DNA from: Ochotona curzoniae
Taxonomy: Eukaryota; Chordata; Mammalia; Lagomorpha; Ochotonidae
Reading direction: 5' to 3'
NCBI RefSeq assembly: GCF_017591425.1
Contig: NW_024465746.1
Span: 1,550,001 to 1,614,000, forward strand
Length of the DNA: 64,000 nucleotides
The first letter of the stretch is position 1. The number at the start of each line of letters is the position of its first letter. Positions 35,163 through 44,704 of the stretch are shown here, in pieces. The notes under the pieces are model-generated. The model worked only from the letters and a program-made list of their open reading frames with translations. It had not been told where the DNA came from and searched no databases. Position numbers and translations under genes: made by a program.

Positions 35163-35999
35163 TCTGTTGCAGGGTGCGAGCAAGATCACACCAGACATAA
35201 GGCTTATTAAGCAGTCTTTATTAACCAAGCTTGGTGATAATAGAGTACAATAGCAAATCACAAGTCCATACAGCAATCCAACCAATCATAACCCCAAAAG
35301 GAACAAATGGTCATTACCCTCAAGTCCATTCATTAAGCAGAAGACCTTTGTCCCAGCTTCCCCAGCAATGTAAGTTATCCTAAGAGACATGCAACAAATA
35401 ACCTGGACACACTTACAAAGCTGCAGACATTCACCTTTCCCTGGCTTCTCTGCCCACATTCCATCACTGCTAGGCCTCACCTCTCCTGCAACTCCTGATA
35501 GTATACAAACCAGAAACAACATTATTATAACCATTGCTCCATCTAAGCAGTACACAGGGACCATGCTCAGGGGATCTCCTATCCTGGGTCAGCCAAGAGT
35601 TGAGATGCTAGCATAATGGAAGCACCTGGCCAGAAAGAGAATGAGCCCCTGTTTCCTGGGCCCTTTAAAGGGGCTTGTGAGGGGAGTGGTTACAAGACAA
35701 TGCAATACCATCCCCTCTCAGTTGATAGGTGAGTCATAGGTGGACAGGAGCGAATACCTAAGTGTTGTGAGTTAAGGAGTCAATTGGTGCTCATTGGGAT
35801 GGGCAGGAACAGGAACTGGGCTTATAGCTGAAAATGCTTAGACTAATTGAACTTGTCTGCATCCAATATCCTGGCTAAATTAGGACGTGGGGGAAGTGGT
35901 TGAGGATTGAATTATCATTCCATTGCTCTTAGGTCCCACCTTCAGAACAGAGGGTAGGGGACCCAACCAAGTTTCATTTGCCCACTATCACTGGCTACA
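35163..35999 (-). mobile_element. Candidate solo LTR of an endogenous retrovirus
   Basis: On the minus strand the segment begins TGTAGCCAGTG and ends CACCCTGCAACA, the TG...CA form of an LTR. Near the 3' end it carries AATAAA (in GGTTAATAAAGACTGC at about 35.22 kb) followed about 40 bp later by the end, matching a polyadenylation-R-U5 layout. No matching target-site duplication was seen at these limits, so the boundaries are tentative. The AT-rich DNA at 36.0-36.8 kb could be residual internal sequence. Confidence 0.5.
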
Positions 36000-36847
36000 C
36001 CCCATAACATTTCCAGTAGTTACATTAAATCCTGTCATACATTGGCAAAAAGTATTCACTGCTGTTAACTTTGCTTATAATTTGACATGGGAAAGTATAA
36101 CATTTTTCTGTGTTCAAGTTTATTTCATTCATTGCATTGTGTTTGAAAAATTATTTCTCCACCAACGATCAGACACATTTACATTTTCATCCACTTTTTG
36201 TGATTCCACTTTTAATTTTTTATTCTTTAATCCAATTTGGTTCCATTTTTTATTTTTTATTCTTTAATCCAACTTACATTTACTTTGGAGTCTGGTATGC
36301 AAATAGGATGTAAAGTGACTATTTTTCTCATATATCAGATTTCACTATATAACTTTTTGAAAACAATTCACTCACATTCCATCCTGTTGAAATATTTCCC
36401 TTTTTACCCATAACTATTTCATGTATCACTACTCCTCTCTTACGTATTATCACTTTACCAAGGTCTGAGTCTTGATAACTGCTACGATTTGCAACCTTTT
36501 TTTCCCTCTTCATCTTATAATTACTTATAATTATAATTCATCTTGTAATTGCTGATTTAACCACTTGGTAAGACTGATTTCACTGCTTTTAAGACATTCT
36601 CTATTAACATAATAGGAAAATATATTAAATAACCTGTTTTCAAATCTATCATGATTCATGAATTTTTAAAAACTTTTGTCCAGTTCCCCCTTGAAATAAT
36701 GGCTGGAATTACATTATCTACTAATTATTGGGATGGATCAACATCTTTCAGTCTTTCCTCTGAGGAAAATGCACTGCCCTCCTTAGTTCAGATGCACCTG
36801 TCATCGCCCAGTGTGAGATGTAGTCCGACTCACCTCCGCTGTCCTTC
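36000..36847. other. AT-rich intergenic DNA beside the candidate LTR
   Basis: Strongly AT-rich. TATTCTTTAATCCAA occurs twice (36221-36235 and 36258-36272). It might be residual retroviral internal sequence on the minus strand, but no retroviral motif was found. Confidence 0.4.
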
Positions 36848-37105
36848 TTAAACACCATTTATTTGAGAGATGCAAAGTACAAGGTTGACAGAGAGAGCGC
36901 CCCGTCTGGACTCCATCCCCAAGGACCCACAGTGACTAGGAGGGGAGAAGGGATGGCAAAGCCAGAACCCAGGAACTCAGTACAGGGGTGCAGGAAACAA
37001 AGACCTGAGCCTGCTTGTCCCCGGGGGGTCTGCCTCAGCAGGAAGCTGGAGCTGGAAGCCAGAGCAGGAACTGAACCAGGTCACCATCCACACTGTGGGC
37101 ATCAC
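36848..37105 (-). mobile_element. Old C-SINE relic
   Basis: 'CATTTATTTGAGAGATGC', 'GCAGGAAGCTGGAGCTGGAAG' and 'GGAACTGAACCAGGTC' indicate an old reverse copy. Confidence 0.45.
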
Positions 37106-37805
37106 ACTGTCACCCTGTCACCATGACCGTGAGGTCACATGCCCATGCCATCCTTCCTTCTTGTTAGGACCATCACTAGACATTTTATTGCCCCTATTAG
37201 GATTGAGGCGCGCTTTTTTTGCCATAATAATTCCCAACTTTTTGTCACTAAATTACATGGATCTATTGATTTGCAGATTTTCCGAAGCATACTGATACTT
37301 TGTTGAGTGTGCTTTTTAATGTAAACAGGCTTTCCACTGATTAAGGCTCTGGTTAGGTCACCGTTACTGTCACCCAATATGAATATCTGGAATCTTCCTT
37401 TTAAGTTAAGCTTTAGAGGCAACACCATTGTTTGTTTTTCTTTTTTTAAGTGCATGCCTCTTTTTTTTTTTCTTTAAACAGACATGCCTCTTTCTTATTC
37501 AGCAAAATGGAATGTCCACATTCAAGCTTATTGCCAGAGAGTGTAACTTTAAGCTGGCTGCTATTCAACAATTACCCAAATTGTCAAGAGAAGTGGTACT
37601 CAGAGTGAATAATTTGAAGGACATAAATAAATTTCTAGGCAATTTAGACTTTATCCCTGGATCAAAGCAGAGTCACATGCTGCCTGCTGTGAATTCTCCC
37701 CTGGACTTAACATTCAGAACAGCACTAAACCACGTGAAACATTTACTCGCACAACTACGTTTTTGAGATCATAGTCCATGACATCAGTTAGAAGCTTAGC
37801 CATGA

Positions 37806-37996
37806 GGGCACTTCAAAACATTCATGAAAAATGAAATTAAATCTAGGTTTATTTTGGTGCAAACTATTTTTAAATCTACGCAGGGTTTTCACACTATGAC
37901 TTTTTCATGAACTTTCTGAAGATACCTCATAGGCAGGAATTTCAAAAGTTTTTGCACCAAAATAAACTCACTTTTAAATTCCATTTTCCATGAGTA
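37806..37996. mobile_element. Palindromic MITE-like element interrupted by a C-SINE
   Basis: The left arm ('CTTCAAAACATTCATGAAAA' through 'TTTATTTTGGTGCAAAC') and the right arm ('TTTTGCACCAAAATAAACTC' through 'CCATTTTCCATGA') are imperfect inverted repeats about 55 bp long around a short centre. This is the structure of a mariner/Tc1-type MITE. A C-SINE (37997-38312) is inserted in its right end, and the remnant CCATGAATG continues after the SINE. Confidence 0.6.
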
Positions 37997-38312
37997 TTTT
38001 TTTTAAGATTTATTTATTTTATTGGAAAGGCAGCTATACAGAAAGGAGAGACAGAGAGAAAGATCTTCCGTCCGATGATTCACTCCCTAAGTGACCACAA
38101 CGGCTGGAGCTGAGCCAGGAGCTCTTCCGGGTCTCCCATGCAGGTGCAGGGTCCCAAGGCTTTGGGTCATGCTCAACTGCTTTCCCAGGCCACAAGCAGG
38201 GAGCTGGACGGGAAGCAGGGCCACCGGGACTAGAACCAGCGCCCATATGGGATTCCGGTGCTTGCAAGGCGAGGACTTTAACCATTAGGCTATCGCACCA
38301 GGATGCCATGAA
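37997..38312 (-). mobile_element. C-SINE inserted in a MITE
   Basis: A full reverse copy from 'TTTTAAGATTTATTTATTTT' to 'GGCTATCGCACCAGG'. The flanks CCATGAGTA and CCATGAATG suggest a short target-site duplication. Confidence 0.88.
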
Positions 38313-38502
38313 TGTTTTACATACTATAAGAACATTGTCTTTAATACATTAGTACCCACAAAAAAGCAATCAATATTAGTCACTGATGCCAGATTTCAAG
38401 GTTCTCGGTCCTTCAAATTATAGACTGTAAAAAAATGTGTGGGGCTCAGTAATTTGCCTCTGGCATGACAAGGGTTTAATTAAAGTCTGACTATGGAAGA
38501 AG

Positions 38503-38790
38503 TATTGGATGCGGCAGCTATATTTCTGCATCCTATTTCAGAGTGCCTTATTCAAACCCCATCTGTCTGCTGCTGATCCAGCTTCCTGCTAATGCGCACC
38601 GCAGAAGGCAGCAGGTGACAGACAACTCGAGCTCTGTCATTGCTGTAAGAGCTCCAGATGGAGTTTTGGGCTCCTGGCTTTGGCCTGGCCAGACCTTGGC
38701 TGTAGCAGGCATTTGGGGGAGTGAACCAACAGAGGTAGGTCTCTGCTTTTCAAATAAAAAGGAAAATAAATTGAATAAAAATTTAAATCT
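38503..38790 (+). mobile_element. Old C-SINE
   Basis: 'GTATTGGATGCGGCAGC', 'CTGATCCAGCTTCCTGCTAATG', 'GTTTTGGGCTCCTGGC' and 'TTTCAAATAAAAAGGAAAATAAA' mark an older forward copy. Confidence 0.7.
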
Positions 38791-39842
38791 AGGCTTGTAC
38801 GTCTAAGTGTGATATCGGATTTCCTTTTGACACCCTAAGTCAAAAGCCTCTTAGGGTTTCCCAATTGTTGCTTGAAATTTACCCACCTACTGTTTAGCAA
38901 TGATCTAAATTTTATCTTCAAGGTTCCTGTTTTCTTCAAAAGGCTGAGAACTCTTCACACAGGTACAGAAGGAGCACAGAGCCACAAACCGCAAGGTAAT
39001 GCAACCTGGGCATGCAGAGAAGAAATAAACAAAAACAAACAACAAACACAACACAACAAACCTCAGCCTGTGAACCAAAGAGAAGGGAGTCCTGTCTGAA
39101 ATGAGGGGTCCACCGACTCTGGATATTTGGTGTCACTTGACCAGACCCATCTGACTCGACATCTCCATAAAGAGCCTGATTGTAGGCACACCCAGCTGAG
39201 CTCGTCTCATCAGGGCTTCCATTGATCAGCTTTGCCCGCTGAGTTCATACGCCTGTCCCCAGACCCTCCAGCAGGGAAACAGGCTTGAGTTATAATCCCT
39301 GACTCATTTGCTGATTGGCCAGACAACTAAAACCTTTGCTTTTGCCAAAGACTGATGACACAGACCGCACTTTGTGCACACCAGGTAGAAACCTACCTTG
39401 TTGAAGTTGTCAGTACCTGTTAACCAGCCTTACTCAATATAAAAAAACAGGAACACATCCAAGCACAAAAAAAACAGTCTCAGCTCAGAGGTAAAGATCA
39501 GCTGGGATGCATACCCCAGCAGCAAAAGAAAAGTCCATTGACACAAAACTAGGCAAGCGACATACTTGTAAGCTTGGATTGTGCATCTTCTCACTGGAAA
39601 AAACACTGGCCAGCTTTCACTTCTCCACACGATCGTGTCCAGAAAGTGTCATGTGAAAGACCGCTCTGAATCCATGATGAAAAACGTTGCCAACATCCTC
39701 ACCTGTTGTTCACTATCTCAAAGCTCAGGGATCAAATGAGGAATCTCACTCAGGATTTCAGTTTCAGTCACTCCTGTTGCAAATCCTGAAGGTTGCACAT
39801 TTTGAGTCAAACACCTAGGTGTTATTAAATGTGCCTTCTCTC
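38791..39842. other. Intergenic, possible unclassified LTR
   Basis: 39.12-39.68 kb has LTR-like features on the plus strand (a CCAAT-type ATTGGCC at about 39.32 kb and CAATATAAAAA at about 39.44 kb), but no defined ends were found. The rest is unassigned. Confidence 0.25.
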
Positions 39843-39911
39843 CCAGGTAGCTTAGTAAGTTAAGCCTCTACCTGCAGTTGCTCTGCTTCAAATCCTAGCT
39901 GCTTCACTTCT
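39843..39911 (+). mobile_element. Left half of a split C-SINE
   Basis: 'GTAGCTTAGTAAGTTAAGCC' to 'CTAGCTGCTTCACTTCT' is the head of a C-SINE that stops abruptly at CACTTCT. It resumes at 42693 after the 2.8-kb retroposon. Confidence 0.7.
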
Positions 39912-42692
39912 TTTCCTTTTTTTTTTTTTTAATTGTTTACATAGTTGATGGGAATGCAAGTCCATGAGGGTCAGGTATGGAGGAAGGTGGGTGACAAAAG
40001 TTTCAGTTTTTATTTCCTTTTTTCTACTGTGCCTGCAGAAGAGGAGGGAAGGGGATGGTCATTTGATGACATCTTAGAGACACTGAGTGCTCCCAGAGTG
40101 TTACTTGTGTGGCTTTGATAGTTACAGAACTTGTTGGTTTCATTGCTCCAGGGATGAGAAAATCCTGCCAAGGTCTATTGGTTGACAAAATCCACCTTAG
40201 TGCATTCACAGACCCAGGAACATGTTACGAAGCTTAGCCTGGAGAGTTGTCCAACCTGTTCTGCTCTCTATTCTCTGATGAGGCAGTTGACATCCCCTGC
40301 TGGCCTAGATGAGCTGGCTGTCATGTCCCCTGTGTACATCTGGGCATGCTGACCACTGCACAGGCATCAACAACTTAGGAAGCGCTGTCCTGACACGTGC
40401 ACTCCAAGGCTGAACCAAACATCTTGTAATTCTGCTTGGCCAGGATCTGAGTTCAGTGGTCTAGTTGAGGAGTCCCTCAAAAAACCTCAACTGGGGTGAC
40501 TTTAGACTTGAGCATTGTGTGCGCCAGCCAGTGCAAACTCAGGTTCAGCCGTTTACACACATATTGGTGGATGCAGTTGCCTGATCAGTTCCACTCCAGC
40601 CCTATATCTCATGCAAACCAACAGGTACTGTGGCCCAGCCAAGCCAAGCCCTCCATAAACCCAAACCAATCCTGATGCATACCAGTGAATCCCATGGTCT
40701 AGTTGGGGTGATCCAAAATTACCCTCACAAGGCTTACCCCTACTCCCCAATTTTTGCACGTGCCAAACTCTGCTGCAACCTAGCCTGGCTTAACTCAACT
40801 CAGGCACACCCATTGGTTCTCCGGCTTAGCTTAGGCCAACCCACCCCCAGGCCCAGCCCACATGTATGCCAACAGGTGCCACTGCCATGACCATCCTGGC
40901 CCATCCCCAGCTCTGCCTCTTGTGCTCACCAGTGGGAGGTATAACCCAACAGGAGAGTGTCCATAGTTCCCCTGCCAGGCATGCTCCAACCCCCAGATCT
41001 TATGTCTGTAAGGGAATATTGCAGCCAGCCTGACAGGAGTTGTACCCAGTCCTGGCACTTGCCAGCTGAGTTGCAACTTAGCCCAACAGTTCTGGCTCTA
41101 GCGCCAGCTCTCGCATTCACCTGTGGAAACACTGGTCCAGCAAAAGAGTTCTACAAATTCCCCTACCATTCTGCTCCTAGCCCCAGATCTTGTATGTACC
41201 ATCAGGTGCTACTGCCCAGACTGACATGGCGGTTACCAGTCTGGGCATTCACTAGCAGGTACTGCGACCTAGCCCAATTTGTCTGCACCTATTCTGGTTC
41301 TGACTGGTGGGTGCCACAGTCTAGCCTGACCTGTCCCTCACCCATTCTGCCTCTTGTGAGCAACAGTGATGTTGGAGTTTAGCCCAGTCTGGCCCGCCCC
41401 CAGAGCCAGCCCACTGATGGGTGCTTCAGCCATACCGTGGCTGATCCACCAATAGTCCCAGCTCTTGAACCCACCAATGGGAGCTGTAGTCTAGCAAGGG
41501 TGTCACTGAAGTTTCTCCACCAGGCTTGTTCTCCGCCCTGAGTCTCACACGCGCTGACAGGTGCTTTGATCCAACCTGGCATGGGTTACCTGCAGTCTCA
41601 GCTTTCACTGAGACTCACCCCCAAACATCCTGTCCTGGATCTAGTGACTGCCAGCGGGTGCTGCTGCCTGGTCCAGTCGACCTGCCCTCAAGACCTGTCA
41701 TACACACATGCTTACTGGAACTGCAGCTTTGTTTGTCTGGCCTGGCCTGTACTCAGCTGCAGCTCTTATGTTCCCCAGAGAGAGATGCAGCCTTGCAAGG
41801 GAGTTTCCCAAGTTTTTCTACCAGGTCTGCTCTGAACCCTGGATGTTATGTATGCCAGCAGGTGCAACAGCCCTGCTTGCCATGGCCTGTCCTCAGTCGT
41901 GGCCTTTGCTTGTGTCAGTGGGTATTGCAGCCTGGCCACGTGCAGCCTCATCCCATCCCTGACTCTCACAAGTATTAGATGGGTTCTTATCAGATGAGTT
42001 CCATGGTCCAGCCTGGCTTGGCCCATTACTACCCTCAGTGCAAACTGATGGGTGCTACAGTCCTACAGAGGAGAGCCCACCATTCCCCCATAGAATCTGG
42101 CCCCAGCTTCAGTTCTTTCATGTTCTGGTGGGTACTGTGGCCAAGCCTGATGTGACCCACCCCCTGCTCTAACAATTGCAGGTAGTTACCCCAGTCTAGC
42201 CCAGCCAGGCATGCACCCAGTCCCAGCTTTCGCATGTGCCAGCAGGCAGTGGCCAGTACTATTTAGCCCAGCCCAGGTCTCCCATGTGGGCAGGTACCTT
42301 GGTTTCCCCCTCTAAACAACACTGTCTCAGCTCCTCTGCCTAGCTGTAGTGCAGTGGCCTGGTCCGTGAACGCATTCAGAAGGCTTTCCTCCCCTGTCAA
42401 GCATGTCCTCAGCCACTCCCACTCCAAATACATTCCCAGACCTTTTCCCTATGCAATCTGCAGCCTCCACTCTGCCAAGGGGCCAGGGTGGTGTGTGCTC
42501 TAGCCTGGCATTTCCCACCTTCCCCACATTTTTTAGAAGGAGAATAAGCAACTGACGCTGGCACACTAGCATAGTTAACACAAATTTGGCCTTAACCAGG
42601 CCCACAATGACAACCAGCTATTCGCTGCTTTTGTCCCAGCAGTGTGACACTTGCTAGGTACAAAGCAACCTGGGCCTGCAGGCGGGGTTCTC
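39912..42692 (-). mobile_element. Copy A of a 2.4-2.8-kb monomer-bearing retroposon (L1-like 3' end, no ORFs)
   Basis: Read on the minus strand, the element starts near 42692 with a non-repetitive leader. It continues through GC-rich, imperfect tandem monomers of roughly 60-70 bp (pattern 'CAGCACCTGTTGGC ... GAGCTGGGGCTGGGC') and a non-repetitive segment at about 40.02-40.45 kb. It ends in CCATCAACTATGTAAACAAT followed by a run of A (poly-T on the plus strand at about 39.91-39.93 kb). It is flanked by CACTTCT on both sides (39905-39911 and 42693-42699), inside a C-SINE that it split. No reverse transcriptase or L1 ORF is present. A second copy at 55.05-57.49 kb shares both ends. The family is unassigned. 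Confidence 0.7.
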
Positions 42693-42906
42693 CACTTCTG
42701 ATCCCATGCCCTGCTAATGTGTCTGGGAAAGCAGCCGGGGACTGCTTAGGCCTTTGGGTCACACACTCAACATGGGAGACCCAGAGAAACCTGTGGACTT
42801 CTGGCTCCATCTTGTCCCAGCTCCAGCCATTGCAGTCTTTTGGGAAATGGACCAATGGATGGAAGATATCTCTGTAAATCTGCCTTTAAAAAAATATCTT
42901 TAAAAA
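42693..42906 (+). mobile_element. Right half of the split C-SINE
   Basis: It starts at the duplicated CACTTCT and continues 'GATCCCATGCCCTGCTAATG', 'GTCTGGGAAAGCAGCCGGGG' to an A-rich tail, completing the copy that begins at 39843. Confidence 0.75.
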
Positions 42907-44169
42907 TCTTTCAAAGCTAACATACTACTCATTTTCTGGTTCTGACTGCCTCTAAAGCATTTACTAGTCTTATCATCAACATTTTTGGCAGGTCATTTCA
43001 ATTTTGGGGGGTGGGGTTGGGAGAAAAAGGTCATGTTACACATGCTCATTAGTATTTTGTCAGTGGTGCAGAGGAGGTCTGTAACTGGGGTATCAGCAAG
43101 GAGAGTCGGGGTGAGTCCACCATAGAAGGGACAGGGGAATGCCCATTCTTTAATGGGAGATAAGTGTGGGAATCCAGGTGGGTAAATAAAGATGATGCCA
43201 CAACAGTGTCAGAACTGGAAGATAATTAACTCGCAATGGTTACCTTGTCTGTTCTCAACTAGCTAGTAAACAAGATTTGGAATGTTCTCAACCTGAAAGA
43301 AATCATTCATGTCTCAGTTGATGGGTTACTCAGTTACCCCAATCTGATTGACATACACAGTATATATTCACTGAAATGTCACACTGTACCCCCTAAAGAC
43401 TTCCAGTGACCAAGCATACCTTTAAAAACCTTTAAAGATATTTTTAAAAGGCAGATTGTGGTTAGATGTCACAATCCCACAGGAGAACCTGGGTTTAATT
43501 TCCCCTGCAACTCCTGATTTTAGCTCCTTACCAGTGTAGAGCCTGGGAGAGGATGTGGACAGCTCAGATCACCCTTGTTCCTGTCTTCCATATGGGAGAC
43601 TTGGCTCCTGGACTCAGCCCCGCCCAGTCCCAGCCATTGGAGGAATTTGGGGGACTTGACCACTGGAAAGGAATTTTCATCTTTCTCTTTCTCCTTCTCA
43701 TAAACACATTCTTAAAAAAAAAAAAAAAGAATATAACTAACTCTCTTGTAACTTTTTCTTAGCAGACAAAAAACAAAAAAACAAAACAAACGAACAAAAA
43801 CCAATGGGGACATATCGGAGCTTCTAGAAGCAAGCGATATGACCATTACTTCTTGTGACAGTATCACAGCAATAGACACATGGACCACTCAATTGTCCAC
43901 TTGAAATGGGCAATTCATCGTGTATCAATTAAATCTCGATGAAGCTGGGATTTTTATTGTTGTTGTTTTTAAACAGGCACTTTGGACCAAGTCAACATCT
44001 ATCATTCGGACATTGACCTTCGGGCTTGGTGGCAACCGGGAGTGGTTATCAGGCCCCCAGTTACCAGGGGAACAAAGGCTGCATTTTGCCACCAGGACAC
44101 CGATGTCATAATGGCACCCAGGGTCCCACGGACTTAAATCTCTGAGAAACCTCAAGCTTTGTGAGCATG
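42907..44169. other. Intergenic between retroposon A and TXNDC2
   Basis: It holds one old C-SINE (43441-43727) and A-rich tracts (about 43.77-43.80 kb). No gene is recognised. Confidence 0.5.
43441..43727 (+). mobile_element. Old C-SINE with poly-A tail
   Basis: 'GATTGTGGTTAGATGTCAC', 'CCATATGGGAGACTTGGCTCC' and 'CCCAGCCATTGGAGGAATTTGG', then a 15-base A tail. Confidence 0.65.
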
Positions 44170-44290
44170 GATTAGTAGGAGGAACCCTGGACTTGAAAGC
44201 TAGAAATCCAGCTGGAGTCTCAGCTCTGCCACTACCACGTCACATGGGAGAAACAGCTGACTGGCACTTCCGGCACACAAGGGGTTACAT
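44170..44290 (+). repeat. MIR SINE head fragment
   Basis: 'CTGGACTTGAAAGCTAGAAA', 'CAGCTGGAGTCTCAGCTCTG' and 'CCACTACCACG' match the MIR 5' part. It lies just downstream of the predicted TXNDC2 3' end. Confidence 0.45.
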
Positions 44291-44305
44291 GTGACTTTCG
44301 AATTC

Positions 44306-44311
44306 TTTATT
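44306..44311 (-). terminator. TXNDC2: Candidate polyadenylation signal for TXNDC2
   Basis: On the minus strand AATAAA occurs about 395 bases after the TXNDC2 stop codon. No closer canonical AATAAA was seen in that orientation. An ATTAAA overlaps the end of the coding region but is too early to be convincing. The 3' end is therefore inferred. Confidence 0.4.
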
Positions 44312-44704
44312 TCCAAAAGTATCTTAGCAGAATCCCCAGGGATTTTTATCCCATTCAAGTTTTGAATTATATACTTCTACAGAAGAAATACCTAAATTCC
44401 TAATGTTGGTGCAACCATTAAATGAATGAAATTTTTGTGGGCAAATAAAAATAAGTCAGAACAGGAAATCAGAAGACAGCAGGACTTCTGATTTTCACCA
44501 AAGAGATTCCTGAAGGTCACACTCTTCAAGTGACGAAAATGTGTCACCATGTGCATTACAGCTTTGAGTTTTCACAGAGTGAACATTTCTAATTTGCATT
44601 TAGTGAAAATGCAAATTGTGTTATACTTGATATTTTCAATCAATTCAAAACAAAACCACAAGCTTTGAACTGCTGACTCTTTGCAGTGTTTAAAGAGGAT
44701 ACAA

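Noticed and set aside
37428..37766. 112-codon plus-strand frame, possible processed pseudogene
   Set aside because: No protein family recognised, no poly-A tail or target-site duplication found, and the start is in a T-rich tract.
40630..42026. Several 80-150-codon frames on both strands in retroposon A (and 55.9-57.3 kb in copy B)
   Set aside because: They arise from GC-rich monomers, differ between copies, and contain no reverse transcriptase, endonuclease or RNA-binding motif.
40525..42240. Regular tandem repeats resembling a CRISPR array
   Set aside because: The monomers are imperfect and contiguous, with no constant repeat alternating with unique spacers, in a vertebrate genome.
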